Origin: Pyxidicoccus trucidator
GTDB taxonomy: Bacteria > Myxococcota > Myxococcia > Myxococcales > Myxococcaceae
Direction of reading: 5' to 3'
Length of the DNA stretch: 64,000 bases
Assembly (NCBI RefSeq): GCF_010894435.1
Contig: NZ_JAAIXZ010000011.1
Location: 343,337 to 407,336, forward strand
Shown here: in pieces, positions 32,948-42,139 of the stretch
How the letters are laid out: each line of letters begins with the position of its first letter
How positions within the stretch are numbered: position 1 is the first letter of the stretch
Position numbers and translations under genes: made by a program
The notes under the pieces: generated by a model
What the model was told of the DNA's origin: nothing
Database searches by the model: none
The model's input: only the letters and a program-made list of their open reading frames with translations

Positions 32948-33778
32948 TTACGGGAGGAGGCCGCGCACGAACTGCACGTAGACGAACACCAGGGGGGCGT
33001 TGAACAACAGCGCATCGATGCGGTCCAGGACGCCGCCGTGCCCGGGGATGAGGAAGCCCGAGTCCTTCACGCCGTAGGCCCGCTTGAGCATGGACTCGCA
33101 CAAGTCCCCGACGGGGCCGAGGATTCCGCCGGCCACGCCCAGCAGCACACAGTCCCACACGGTGAAGACGGGGAAGAAGCCCGCCTTGGCGATGAACATG
33201 CCGCCCACCGAGCCGACCATGCCCCCGAAGAACCCCTCCCACGTCTTGTTGGGGCTCACCTCGGGGTAGAGCTTGTGCTTCCCCAGGAAGCGGCCGAAGA
33301 AGTAGGCGGCGGTGTCGTTGGCCCAGGTGATGACCAGCGCACAGATGACCCACGCCAGGCCATCGTCAGGCAGCAGGCGCAGGGCGGACAGGGCGGTGAG
33401 GCCCACCGCGCCGTACAGGAAACCGTTGACCAGGTGGGCGGTGCGCGTGGGGGCCTCGGCCAGGGGGCCCTTGAAGAGGTGGTAGATCCACGCGAAGAAC
33501 GAGAACGCCACCGTCAGCCAGAAGGCCGTCTCGCCCGTGCGGGCGGCGTCCCTCAGCGGAAGGAAGGGCAGCACCGCGGCGGTGAGCATCCCCACCCAGG
33601 CGGCCACCGTCAGCCGCTTCTGGACGATGAGGTAGTACTCCCCCACGCAGGCGGCAGCGGCCAGGGCCAGCAGCCCGGCGCTCCAGATGCCGCCCAGGTA
33701 GAGCAGCAGCAGCACCAGGGGCAGCAGGGTCACTGCCGAGACGGCGCGGATGACGAGGTTTCGGTTCTTGTCGTTCAA
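32948..33778 (-). CDS. cdsA: Phosphatidate cytidylyltransferase
   Basis: 276-residue integral membrane enzyme making CDP-diacylglycerol from phosphatidate and CTP. Eight or so hydrophobic segments are visible (VTLLPLVLLLLYLGGI; LLALAAAACVGEYYLIV; ALVITWANDTAAYFFGRFLG). The CDP-DAG synthase signature near the C-terminus is complete: SMLKRAYGVKDSGFLIPGHG continuing GVLDRID, with PNKTWEGFFGGMVG earlier. Start ATG overlaps the uppS stop (ATGA), as in many bacteria. Confidence 0.96.
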   Translation of the reverse strand: MNDKNRNLVIRAVSAVTLLPLVLLLLYLGGIWSAGLLALAAAACVGEYYLIVQKRLTVAAWVGMLTAAVLPFLPLRDAARTGETAFWLTVAFSFFAWIYHLFKGPLAEAPTRTAHLVNGFLYGAVGLTALSALRLLPDDGLAWVICALVITWANDTAAYFFGRFLGKHKLYPEVSPNKTWEGFFGGMVGSVGGMFIAKAGFFPVFTVWDCVLLGVAGGILGPVGDLCESMLKRAYGVKDSGFLIPGHGGVLDRIDALLFNAPLVFVYVQFVRGLLP

Positions 33779-34566
33779 GCCTTGGCCCGCTGGGGAGGAT
33801 CCTCCCGCTTCACCTGGGCGGAAGTGAGTCCGAAGCGCCGCTCACGCTGCTGGAACTGCGACACGCAGCGGAGGAACTCCTCGGTGCGGAAGTCCGGCCA
33901 CAGGGCGTCCGTGAAGCACAGCTCCGCGTACGCCACCTGCCAGAGAAGGAAGTTGGACACGCGCTGCTCGCCGCTGGTGCGCACCACCAGGTCCAGCGGC
34001 GGCAGCCCGTTCGTCCAGAGGAACCGCTCGAAGTCCTGCTCCTCGACGCGGCCCGCGGTCAGCTCGCCCTTGGCGATGGCCTCGGCCATGCGCGTGGCGG
34101 CGTGGAGGATTTCCTCACGCCCGCCATAGGACAGCGCCAGCGACAGCACCATGCCGGTGTTGTGCGCCGAGTCGGCGATCAGCCTGTCCAACGGCTCGCG
34201 CACGTAGCGGGGCAGCCGCTCCACATCGCCCACGGCGTTGAGGCGGATGCTGTTGTCGAGGATTTCGGGGCGCTCGCGCTCCAGGTAGTCGCGGAGCAGC
34301 TCCATGAGGCCGGCGACCTCGTCGGCGGGACGGGCCCAGTTCTGGGAGGAGAAGGCGTAGAGCGTGAGGGCCTGGATGCCCAGACGGCGCGCGGTGCGGG
34401 TGACCTCGCGCACGCTGGCACTGCCCTCGCGGTGGCCCTCCAGCCGCGGCAGGCCCCGGGACTCCGCCCAGCGGCCGTTGCCATCCATGATGATGCCCAC
34501 ATGACGAGGCACAGGCCGGGACTTCACCTGAAGCTCGAGGGCGGATACCGCGGAGGGGCGTTCCAT
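33775..34566 (-). CDS. uppS: Isoprenyl transferase (undecaprenyl diphosphate synthase)
   Basis: 263-residue cis-prenyltransferase giving the lipid carrier for peptidoglycan and polysaccharide synthesis. Conserved regions: VGIIMDGNGRWAESRGLPRL (substrate Asp and Arg), EGHREGSASVREV, LTLYAFSSQNWARPADEV, ALSYGGREEI and LDLVVRTSGEQRVSNFLLWQ. All catalytic residues are present. ATG 34566 (MERPSAV) is preferred over an ATG 12 bp upstream. First gene of the uppS-cdsA-rseP-rlpA-tsaB run; translation coupled to cdsA. Confidence 0.96.
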   Translation of the reverse strand: MERPSAVSALELQVKSRPVPRHVGIIMDGNGRWAESRGLPRLEGHREGSASVREVTRTARRLGIQALTLYAFSSQNWARPADEVAGLMELLRDYLERERPEILDNSIRLNAVGDVERLPRYVREPLDRLIADSAHNTGMVLSLALSYGGREEILHAATRMAEAIAKGELTAGRVEEQDFERFLWTNGLPPLDLVVRTSGEQRVSNFLLWQVAYAELCFTDALWPDFRTEEFLRCVSQFQQRERRFGLTSAQVKREDPPQRAKA

Positions 34567-34710
34567 TGAGCCGCGCACCCTATCGACGCCGCCGCGCTGC
34601 GTCCACGGGCGCGTGGCCCAACCGTCACTCGGGGGCCCTGGCCGGTCGCTCGGTGGGGGTGAGCGGCGGAGCGGCTTCGAGGATGTGGGGCGGAGTAGGC
34701 ACGCGCCTGT

Positions 34711-35667
34711 TCAGTAGCTGGGCCAGTCGGGCTTGACCACCTCGATGGAGCTGTCGAGCCACGAGGCATATGCAGCCTCGTCGGCGATGGAATACGGCTT
34801 GCCGTAGGTGCGCGCGAAGTGCTCGGCCCAGTGCGGCTGCGAGCCGTCCACGTCGGTGAAGTTGTACTCGCGCGCGAGGTCCCAGGAGGCGAAGACACGG
34901 CCGGCCTTCGCGCCCACGTTCGGATCTGCGGCGAGCGCGGCGACGGCGCGCCCCACGAAGAACGGAGTCTCCGAGCAGATGAAGTCAGGCATCACCTTCG
35001 CGCCGTCGCGCCAGTTCGCCTCCGTCACGCCGAAGTGCTCCAGCATCTCCTCCGAGCGCAGGAAGCCGGGCGTCACGGCGAGCGCGGTGACTTTCGTGCG
35101 GCGCAGCTCCCGGGACATGCCGAAGGCCAGGCGGATGACGGTCATCTTCACCAGGTCGTACCAGAGGCTTCCCCGGTAGCCGAAGTGGTTGCCGTCGGTG
35201 ACTTCGACGATGAGCCCCTGGTTCTTCTCCACCATGAGCGGCACGGCATGGCGGTTCGTGAGGAGGTGCGTGAAGACGGCGCGCTCGAACATGAGCTGCC
35301 CCTTCGCGGCGGACTGCTTCCAGAAGGGAGGGCCGAACTCGACGAGCTGCTCACCGCCCCAGATGTCATTCACCAGGATGTCCAGCCGGCCCTGCTCGCG
35401 GCGGATGCGTTCGACCAGGGCGATGACTTCTTCCTCCACGGAGTGGTCCACGCGCACGGCGATGCCACGGCCGCCGCGTGCGTCGACCAGCTCCGCCGTT
35501 TCGTCGATGGTCTCCGGGCGATTGGGGCCGGAGGCAGGCCGCCCCCGGGCACTGCGCCCCGTGCAGTACACGGTGGCACCGGCCTCACCAAGCATGGTGG
35601 CGATTCCCCTCCCCGCTCCACGCGTGGCTCCGGCGACGAGTGCGATACGGCCTTCGAGTGGCTTCAT
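34711..35667 (-). CDS. Short-chain dehydrogenase/reductase
   Basis: 318 residues. The cofactor motif GATRGAGRGIATML (13-26) and CTGRSARGRP suggest NADP preference. NDIWGGE replaces the typical NNAG strand. The catalytic Tyr-x3-Lys appears as YDLVKM near residue 170, preceded by the Ser/Thr position in VEVTDGNHFG. TPGFLRSEEML follows. The C-terminus is longer than classical SDRs (about 250). Substrate unknown. It is transcribed away from the WYL regulator at 35785, with a strong operator in the 117-bp gap, so it is very probably that regulator's target. Confidence 0.92.
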   Translation of the reverse strand: MKPLEGRIALVAGATRGAGRGIATMLGEAGATVYCTGRSARGRPASGPNRPETIDETAELVDARGGRGIAVRVDHSVEEEVIALVERIRREQGRLDILVNDIWGGEQLVEFGPPFWKQSAAKGQLMFERAVFTHLLTNRHAVPLMVEKNQGLIVEVTDGNHFGYRGSLWYDLVKMTVIRLAFGMSRELRRTKVTALAVTPGFLRSEEMLEHFGVTEANWRDGAKVMPDFICSETPFFVGRAVAALAADPNVGAKAGRVFASWDLAREYNFTDVDGSQPHWAEHFARTYGKPYSIADEAAYASWLDSSIEVVKPDWPSY

Positions 35668-35725
35668 GGGCTCAAGCTCCTTGGGAACCGGGAGGTTCGC
35701 GATGGTGGTGCGAGCACCCTATGGA

Positions 35726-35756
35726 GGGAATCATGACATCTGCTGTCATGATTCCC
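35726..35756. promoter_or_regulatory. Operator: perfect 13-bp inverted repeat
   Basis: GGGAATCATGACA (35726-35738) and TGTCATGATTCCC (35744-35756) are exact reverse complements separated by TCTGC. It sits 28 bp before the WYL regulator start and 58 bp before the SDR start, so one dimer could control both divergent promoters. Each arm contains the smaller palindrome TCATGA. Confidence 0.85.
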
Positions 35757-35784
35757 GGCGTACACTCCGCGCTGGATTCGAGAG

Positions 35785-36789
35785 ATGCGTGCCGACCGAC
35801 TCGTCAGTCTGACCCTGCTGCTCCAGAGCCGTCCGAAGATGACGGCGGGCGAGCTTGCGCGTGAGCTCCAGGTGTCCGAGCGCACGATTCATCGGGACCT
35901 GGATGCGCTCTCCAGCGCGGGCGTGCCGGTGTACGCGACGCGTGGAGCGACCGGTGGAGTGGCGTTGATGGAGGGGTGGCGCACGCAGCTCACCGGGCTG
36001 ACGCGGGCGGAGCTGCATGCGCTGGCGACGGTGGGGGCTCCGGGGGCGTTGGAGGACCTGGGGCTGTCGGCGCCACTGCGTACGGGCATGGTGAAGCTGG
36101 CGGCGGCGCTGCCGGCCATCCAGCAGCCCGCGCTGGAGTACGCGAGACAGCGGCTCCATGTGGACGCGTCCTCGTGGTTCGCAGAGCGCGAGCCCGTGCC
36201 CCACCTGGCCGTGCTGCGAGATGCGGTGTGGCAGGACCGCCGGGTGTCGCTGACGTACCGGGACTTCGAGGGCCAGCGCGGCAAGCGCGTGGTGGACCCA
36301 TACGCGCTCGTCATCAAGGCGGACCGCTGGTACCTCGTCGCGGGGAATGGCGAGGAGCCGCGCGTCTACCGGGGCTCACGGGTGGAGGGAGTACGGTTGC
36401 TGTCGGAGACTTTCACGCGCCCGGCGCGGTTTGACTTGCCGGCGTTCTGGCGGCAGTGGTGCAAGCGGTTCGCGGAGAAGCGGGCGAGCTATGAAGTCAC
36501 GCTGCGACTCACGGCGGAGGCAGAGGAGACGCTGAAGGGGATACGGCCTCCCGCCGACCGCGCGCGCTTCGAGGCGGCACCGAGGACGCGGGATGGCTTC
36601 AAGAACGTCACCGTGGACTTCGAGCGTGAGACGATTGCGGTGTCGCAGCTCTGTGAAGTGGGCGGCGGCTTCGAAGTGCTTGCGCCGGAGGCACTGCGCA
36701 ACCGGTTGGTGAAGCTGGCAACCGGAATCCTGGCGACACACGGCCGCACAGCTTCGCGACGGAAAGCCAGACGGAAGGAGTTGGAGTAG
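35785..36789 (+). CDS. YafY-type HTH/WYL-domain transcription regulator
   Basis: 334 residues. The N-terminal winged helix (MRADRLVSLTLLLQSRPKMT; ELARELQVSERTIHRDLDAL) is followed by a linker and the WYL domain at about 150-230 (AVWQDRRVSLTYRDFEGQRG; DPYALVIKADRWYLVAGNG) and the C-terminal WCX region (YEVTLRLTAEAEETLKGI). WYL regulators sense small ligands or nucleic acid and often act on their own promoter. ATG 35785 starts 28 bp after a perfect inverted repeat. It is divergent to the SDR gene, its likely target. Confidence 0.94.
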   Translation: MRADRLVSLTLLLQSRPKMTAGELARELQVSERTIHRDLDALSSAGVPVYATRGATGGVALMEGWRTQLTGLTRAELHALATVGAPGALEDLGLSAPLRTGMVKLAAALPAIQQPALEYARQRLHVDASSWFAEREPVPHLAVLRDAVWQDRRVSLTYRDFEGQRGKRVVDPYALVIKADRWYLVAGNGEEPRVYRGSRVEGVRLLSETFTRPARFDLPAFWRQWCKRFAEKRASYEVTLRLTAEAEETLKGIRPPADRARFEAAPRTRDGFKNVTVDFERETIAVSQLCEVGGGFEVLAPEALRNRLVKLATGILATHGRTASRRKARRKELE

Positions 36790-36867
36790 CGACTGCCATC
36801 CAGACTCATGAGAGCCCGAGGAGCCCGGGCACTGAGCCCCTCGCCCCGCGTGGTAGAGTTGGATTGC

Positions 36868-37734
36868 ATGGAAAGCGTCAATTTCTGGGGAATTTCCGCT
36901 CGCACCCTGCTCCTGGGCCTAGTCCTGGTGCTGCCGGGGCGAGCGTTCGCGCAGCGCTCCGCGCCCGCCGTACTGAACACTTCAGCCAAGGAAGACGCGC
37001 TCCAAGACCGCTTGCAGACAGCGGCGCGGCTCTACGAGGAACTGGAATACGAACAGGCCCTCGACGCGCTGGCACAGACGAAGACGCTGGCGAAGACGGA
37101 CGACGAGCGGGCCCAGGTGGCGCTGTACGAGGGCGTCGTGCTGGCGGACCTCGGTCAGCGTCCTCGGTCGCTCACGGCCTTTCGCGAGGCCCTGTCCCTC
37201 AAGCTGGATGCACGCCTTCCGGTGAAGGTCTCCCCCAAGGTGGAGCGTGACTTCGAAGCCGTTCGCGCGGAGGTGCGCACCGAGCGAGAGGCTCAGGCCC
37301 GCGCGAAGGCGCAGCCCCTGCAACTCCCCCCTCCTCCCATGGACAGGCCGACCCTGCCCCCAACACGGGAACCGGAACGGGTTGCGGCGCCCAATCCCAC
37401 AGCTCCCGAACCTGCCCCTGGAGTGGACCTGGGCGTGCCGTCGCTGAACGAGCAGCGAACCCGCCGTTTCCGCTCCCTTCCTACAATCCTGCTGGGAGCA
37501 GGCGTGGTGGCTGGAGGCGCGGGCAGCTATTTCGGCCTTCGCTCGCAGGGCAACATTCAGGACGCGCGCGCCGCCAGCCATACCGAGGATCAGCTCACCC
37601 GCCTGGATGAGGCGCGGGGACAGGCGCTCGCGGCCAACATCCTCTTCGGCGTCGCGGTCACCGCCGCCGCAGGCGCAGTCATCACCTGGTTCACCGGCGG
37701 AGAGACAGTGCACGAGGCGGAGGTGTCACCATGA
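36868..37734 (+). CDS. Secreted/membrane TPR-containing protein
   Basis: 288 residues. Signal segment ARTLLLGLVLVLPGRAFAQ (cleavage near residue 29), then a TPR-like helical region (about 45-130: AARLYEELEYEQALDALAQT; LYEGVVLADLGQRPRSLTAF), a Pro-rich linker, and two hydrophobic segments near the C-terminus (ILLGAGVVAGGAGSYFGL and ALAANILFGVAVTAAAGAVI). This layout is common in myxobacterial proteins partnered with lipoproteins. ATG 36868 puts the signal segment at the N-terminus; no clear ribosome site is visible. It overlaps the MopE-type lipoprotein gene by ATGA, so the two are translated together. Confidence 0.85.
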   Translation: MESVNFWGISARTLLLGLVLVLPGRAFAQRSAPAVLNTSAKEDALQDRLQTAARLYEELEYEQALDALAQTKTLAKTDDERAQVALYEGVVLADLGQRPRSLTAFREALSLKLDARLPVKVSPKVERDFEAVRAEVRTEREAQARAKAQPLQLPPPPMDRPTLPPTREPERVAAPNPTAPEPAPGVDLGVPSLNEQRTRRFRSLPTILLGAGVVAGGAGSYFGLRSQGNIQDARAASHTEDQLTRLDEARGQALAANILFGVAVTAAAGAVITWFTGGETVHEAEVSP

Positions 37735-39896
37735 TTCGCGCAGCCGCCGCCCTCCTGTTGCTGCTGGGTATGTCCTGCACCGTGCCGAGCCTCGAGGAGC
37801 TTCATGGAGAGTGCGACAGTCCTCTCAACCCCGTCGAGGGCGCGGGGGGCGCGGCCGATGCGGTGCTGGGAGAAAACACATCGGCATGCCGGGCCGTGAA
37901 GCTGACCGTCAGCTATCAGGGTTTCCGTCCTGCCTGCGTGCGTGTGCTGGCTCGCGATGAGCATACGAGCCAGGAACTCTCCGCTCAGGTGGTGGGCCGT
38001 GGCGAGCCCACCGGTGGCGCGCTCATCGTGGCCGTGCGCCCACCGGCGGCGTGGGGCACCGAGGTCGAGGTGGAGGCCAGCGCCTTTGAGCGCACCTGCG
38101 ACGCGCTGGATGGCAACCCTGCGGTGCTCCAGTCGGCGCGAGTCATCCTGAGGCAGGGAGGAGTGACCACTGCCGCACTGCAACTGACCGCGACGGACGA
38201 GGACCAGGACGGTTACGTGTCAGCACTCAGCGGCGGCACTGACTGCAATGACACGAACCCCACCATCAACCCGGGCGTGGCGGAAGAGCGCTGCAATGGG
38301 GTGGACGACAACTGCAACAGCCAATCGGACCAGGAGGAGCTCCGTCTGGGCCAGACCTGCACGGAAGGCGGCAGCTGTGAGGGCACGCGCCAGTGTGGCG
38401 ACAACGGCGCGGTGGTCTGCTTCGTCACTGGTGCCAACACGCTGGCCTGGCCGGATGTGGACCGGGACGGTCACGGTGATCAGGACGCCTTCGCCGTGCC
38501 CTTCTGCGCCGGCGTGCCGGCTGGCTACGTCACTGGCCTGCATGATGACTGCGACGACGGAAACGCCACCGTGTACGCCGGCGCCCCGGAACTCTGCGAT
38601 GGAAGGGACAACGACTGCGACGGACCGGGTGACGAGACTTTTCCACAGCTCGGAACGCCGTGCACCGACGTAGCCAGCCAGTGCGCGGGGGAGATGCGGT
38701 GCAATTCGGCCGGCACCGAGACCACCTGCGTGGTCTCCCAGCCGATTCCCGCCTGGTACCCGGACGATGACGGAGATGGATATGGCCAGAGTTCCGGGAG
38801 GCAGCAAACCTGTGCGCCTCAGGCGGGCTTTGCGCCTCAGGGAAGCGACTGCGATGACGGCAATCCCTTCACCCGCCCCAACGCCCCGGAGTTGTGTGAC
38901 GGGCTCGACAACAACTGCGACAACCAGCCTGAGGCCGCTGCGGTCTGCCCCACCGGTGGACCCATCTGGGCACAGCGCACGGTGGGCTCAGGCGCCCAGG
39001 AGTGGCGATCCGTCTTCAGCGTGGTTCCCGGTGGCGTGGGAGTCGTAGGTTTAGTCGACGCCCGCGGCAGGCTGACGCCAGGAAGCAACACCTTCCAAAC
39101 AACGACAACCGGCTGCACACCCACCAACAGCGGCTGGAACACCTTGTGGGTAGACGAGGCCAACAATGGCCGCAGCTATTTCGGTTCCATCGGGGGCAGG
39201 CTTGTCTACCAGGACAGGACGAACCCGAACTGCAGCCAGATGCATGACATCGACCGTGATGTCCGAGGACTGGTCGGCATCAGGAATGGAACTAGCCTCG
39301 AGCTTCACGGAGTCACCTTGGATTCCCCCGTCATGTCGAGCGGCTCCACGTTCATCTGGGATGGTGGCAGCACCGTGACCTACGGCACCACGGGCGTGGC
39401 CCCGCTTCACGATGTCCACGGAGTCTCCCGCGCCGCGCTCTTCGCCGTAGGCGGTTACGATCCGGGGTCGGGGTCAACGGTGCCCGAGCCGCGCATCTAC
39501 CGCTTCAACGCGACCAGCGGTCAGTGGCAGACGGAGTACGTGCAGTCCATCACCGGGCTGGCCCGCCTCAATGGCGTGTGGGTCGTGAACGAGAAGGTCG
39601 CCTTCGCGGTCGGCGAGTCGAACTCCGTCCTGAGATGGAATGGAACAAGTTGGAGCAAGATGAGCTTTCCCAGCACCAACACCGAGACTCTGACCTCCGT
39701 CGTCGCCTTCGGCGCGTCCTCGGCCTACGCCACCGCCTACAATGGCCGCATCTACCGCTACAACGGCCAGCAATGGGAGTTGGTCTTCGAGGACACAAGC
39801 CTCCGGCTCAAAGACATCGCCGGTACCAGCCCTGCGGACCTCTGGGTGGTGGGCGAGAACGGAGTCATCCTCCACTGGCCACAGTGGCCCCAGTGA
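37731..39896 (+). CDS. Lipoprotein with three MopE-type metal-binding repeats and a C-terminal propeller-like region
   Basis: 721 residues. Signal peptide AAALLLLLGMSC with lipobox cysteine at residue 16. A beta domain follows, then three MopE-type repeats with Asp-rich metal loops and paired cysteines: DEDQDGYVSA...TDCNDTNPTINPG...RCNGVDDNC, DVDRDGHGDQD...DDCDDGNATVYAG...LCDGRDNDCDG, and DDDGDGYGQSS...SDCDDGNPFTRPN...LCDGLDNNCDN. The MopE/Cu-binding repeat is widespread in delta-type bacteria; calcium or copper binding is likely. From about residue 410 to the end the sequence resembles a beta-propeller with blades ending in segments such as AGTSPADLWVVGENGVIL. ATGA overlap with the preceding gene. 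Confidence 0.88.
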   Translation: MIRAAAALLLLLGMSCTVPSLEELHGECDSPLNPVEGAGGAADAVLGENTSACRAVKLTVSYQGFRPACVRVLARDEHTSQELSAQVVGRGEPTGGALIVAVRPPAAWGTEVEVEASAFERTCDALDGNPAVLQSARVILRQGGVTTAALQLTATDEDQDGYVSALSGGTDCNDTNPTINPGVAEERCNGVDDNCNSQSDQEELRLGQTCTEGGSCEGTRQCGDNGAVVCFVTGANTLAWPDVDRDGHGDQDAFAVPFCAGVPAGYVTGLHDDCDDGNATVYAGAPELCDGRDNDCDGPGDETFPQLGTPCTDVASQCAGEMRCNSAGTETTCVVSQPIPAWYPDDDGDGYGQSSGRQQTCAPQAGFAPQGSDCDDGNPFTRPNAPELCDGLDNNCDNQPEAAAVCPTGGPIWAQRTVGSGAQEWRSVFSVVPGGVGVVGLVDARGRLTPGSNTFQTTTTGCTPTNSGWNTLWVDEANNGRSYFGSIGGRLVYQDRTNPNCSQMHDIDRDVRGLVGIRNGTSLELHGVTLDSPVMSSGSTFIWDGGSTVTYGTTGVAPLHDVHGVSRAALFAVGGYDPGSGSTVPEPRIYRFNATSGQWQTEYVQSITGLARLNGVWVVNEKVAFAVGESNSVLRWNGTSWSKMSFPSTNTETLTSVVAFGASSAYATAYNGRIYRYNGQQWELVFEDTSLRLKDIAGTSPADLWVVGENGVILHWPQWPQ

Positions 39897-39929
39897 CGCG
39901 GCTCAGCGGCGCCGCGACGAAAGACCGCC

Positions 39930-42008
39930 CTACTCCGCTTCCAGGTTCAGCTTGAACACGGTGGGCTGGTTCGCCTTCACCTCGATGGTCCTCGTGACGT
40001 CCTTCTGCAGTTCCTTGTTCACGAGCCGCAGGGTGTGTTTGCCCACGGGCACCTCGTGAGGGTCATCGAACGGCGTCTGCCCCAGCACCTTCCCATTGAG
40101 GGATACGACAGCATAGGGCCGGATGCGGAACTCCAAGGTGCCCTTGGCAGTGGAGGCCGCCGGGCGTGCCGTCGGCCGAGGACGCGCCGGGGTCGACGGC
40201 TTCTTCTCCTCGACGCTCATCACCACCGGCGCGGGAGCAGGAGCGGCTGGAGTCGCAGCCTTGCCGGTCGGCGGCACGGGCACAGGCGCCGTCACGGGCT
40301 TGCTGCCCTCGTGAGCAGCGGAAGTGCCAGCCTGCGCGACCGCGCTCTCCGCCACGCTGTTCCCCGACGACGGAGCCACGGGAGCAGGTGACACGACCAC
40401 CGCCGGAGGCGGAGTCGCGACCACCGGAGCGGCCACCTTCTCCACAGGTGCAGCCGGCTCCGGCAACGGCTTCACGGCCACCGGGACCGCGCCACCCGAG
40501 CCCGAACCCAACACCACAATGGCACCGCCCAACGCGAGCAACGCCCCGCCCACCGCCACCGCGATGACCGTACTCCGCGAGCCCTTGCGCACCGGCCGGG
40601 GCGCGGAGAGCTCCGCGCTCCGCGTGTGCACGAAATCCTCCGCGTCCACCTTCGCGGCGGAGCCCACGGGAGCCGGTGCCGGTTGAAGGGCAGGCAGCGG
40701 CTGCGTCGCCATGACCGCGGCTTCCTGTGCCTTCCGCGCATCATCCGTGGAACGGCCTTCCACTGCCGCCAGCGCCGGCACCGCATATCTGTCCGACCTG
40801 GACCGCGAGGGCGCCCGCTCCTGCCCAGGCGCCGGCATCGCCCGCTCCTGGATCGTGGGTCGCGCCGAGGGGCCGCTCACCACACGCTCCTCGATGGTCG
40901 GCCGCGCCGCCGCGCTCCGATGCGCCGCCTCCCGCACCACGGAAGGCATCGGCATCGGCATCGGCGTCGTCGGCGACGTGGATTCCACGGCCGGCTCCAC
41001 CGGCGCCACCATGGACTTCGCGGTCGCCGGCTTCGGCCCTCCCGTCTGCACCCGTGGCGCCGCCGCCGCCTGCGGCGTCACGCCCACGGGCCCGCCGCCA
41101 CCCTCCGCCATCCACTGCGACACGAACTGCGCCACCTGGTACGCGCCCACCGACTCGCCGGTGGACATCACGAACCGCTCCAGGTCGCCTTGCAGTGCGC
41201 GGCAGTCCGGGTAGCGCTTGTCCCGGTCCTTCGTGAGCGCCTTGTCCAGCACCTGCTGCAGCGCCGCCGGCAGGTCCGGCCTCCGCTGCGCGGCGGGGAT
41301 GAACTGCTCGAAGAGAATCGCCTGCATCATGCTCACGTCCGTCGTCGCGTCGAACGGCCGTTTCCCTGTGAGCAGCTCGTACAGCACCACCCCGAGCGCA
41401 TAGACGTCCACCCGCCGGTCCAGCGGCTTCGTCTGGAGCTGCTCGGGTGGCATGTACGCCACCTTGCCCTTCACCACGCCCGTCTGCGTGCGGTGCCCCT
41501 GCCCCGCCACCTTGGCGATGCCGAAGTCCACCACCTTCACCGCGCCCTGCCTCGACACCAGGACGTTGTCCGGGCTCACGTCGCGGTGAATCAGCCCCAG
41601 CGGCTCGCCCGTGGCCGGATCCCTGAACTCGTGCGCGTACGCGAGCCCCTCCGCCGCGGACGCCACCAGCTTCGCGCAGATGGCCGGCGGCAACGGCGTC
41701 TCCTGCGCGCGCTTCACCAGCTTGCGCAGGTTGGGCCCGTCGATGAGTTCCATCGCCAGGAAGAAGCTGCCCTCGGCCTCGCCGAAGTCGAAGATCTGGA
41801 CGATGTTCGGGTGCTCGAGCTGGGCCGCCAGCTTGGCCTCGCCGAGGAACATCTCCACGAACGCCGGGTCCTCCGCCAGGTGAGGGAGGATGCGCTTGAG
41901 CACGAGCGTCTTCTCGAAGCCCATCGGCCCGGCGGCCTTCGCGAGATAGACCTCCGCCATGCCCCCCGTGGCGAGCTTCCGAACGAGCTGGTACTTCCCT
42001 AATTGCAT
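39930..42008 (-). CDS. Ser/Thr protein kinase with C-terminal PEGA domain
   Basis: 692 residues. Kinase domain 1-275: MQLGKYQLVRKLATGGMAEV, lysine in LVLKRILPHLAE, catalytic loop HRDVSPDNVLV, DFGIAKVAG, APEQ-equivalent PPEQ, and DVYALGVVLYELLTGKRPF. The Ser/Pro/Ala-rich linker (about 330-520) is followed by one transmembrane helix (VIAVAVGGALLALGGAIVVL), a Pro/Ala tract and a PEGA domain at about 620-690 (LEFRIRPYAVVSLNGKVLGQ, VPVGKHTLRLVN). PEGA modules are thought to bind cell wall or carbohydrate outside the membrane, which makes this a candidate envelope sensor. HRDVSPDN in place of HRDLKPxN is common in myxobacterial kinases. Divergent from the kinase at 42140. Confidence 0.94.
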   Translation of the reverse strand: MQLGKYQLVRKLATGGMAEVYLAKAAGPMGFEKTLVLKRILPHLAEDPAFVEMFLGEAKLAAQLEHPNIVQIFDFGEAEGSFFLAMELIDGPNLRKLVKRAQETPLPPAICAKLVASAAEGLAYAHEFRDPATGEPLGLIHRDVSPDNVLVSRQGAVKVVDFGIAKVAGQGHRTQTGVVKGKVAYMPPEQLQTKPLDRRVDVYALGVVLYELLTGKRPFDATTDVSMMQAILFEQFIPAAQRRPDLPAALQQVLDKALTKDRDKRYPDCRALQGDLERFVMSTGESVGAYQVAQFVSQWMAEGGGGPVGVTPQAAAAPRVQTGGPKPATAKSMVAPVEPAVESTSPTTPMPMPMPSVVREAAHRSAAARPTIEERVVSGPSARPTIQERAMPAPGQERAPSRSRSDRYAVPALAAVEGRSTDDARKAQEAAVMATQPLPALQPAPAPVGSAAKVDAEDFVHTRSAELSAPRPVRKGSRSTVIAVAVGGALLALGGAIVVLGSGSGGAVPVAVKPLPEPAAPVEKVAAPVVATPPPAVVVSPAPVAPSSGNSVAESAVAQAGTSAAHEGSKPVTAPVPVPPTGKAATPAAPAPAPVVMSVEEKKPSTPARPRPTARPAASTAKGTLEFRIRPYAVVSLNGKVLGQTPFDDPHEVPVGKHTLRLVNKELQKDVTRTIEVKANQPTVFKLNLEAE

Positions 42009-42139
42009 TTGGAACCGGGTTCTCCCAGGTTTGGCGGAAAAGTGAAACCCACCCGGGGCTCGCTCTGCCCAACTCCAGGCAAACGGGCGTACAACGCGTT
42101 TGACCCTGACCCGACGCGCTCCGTAGGATCCCCGCATCC

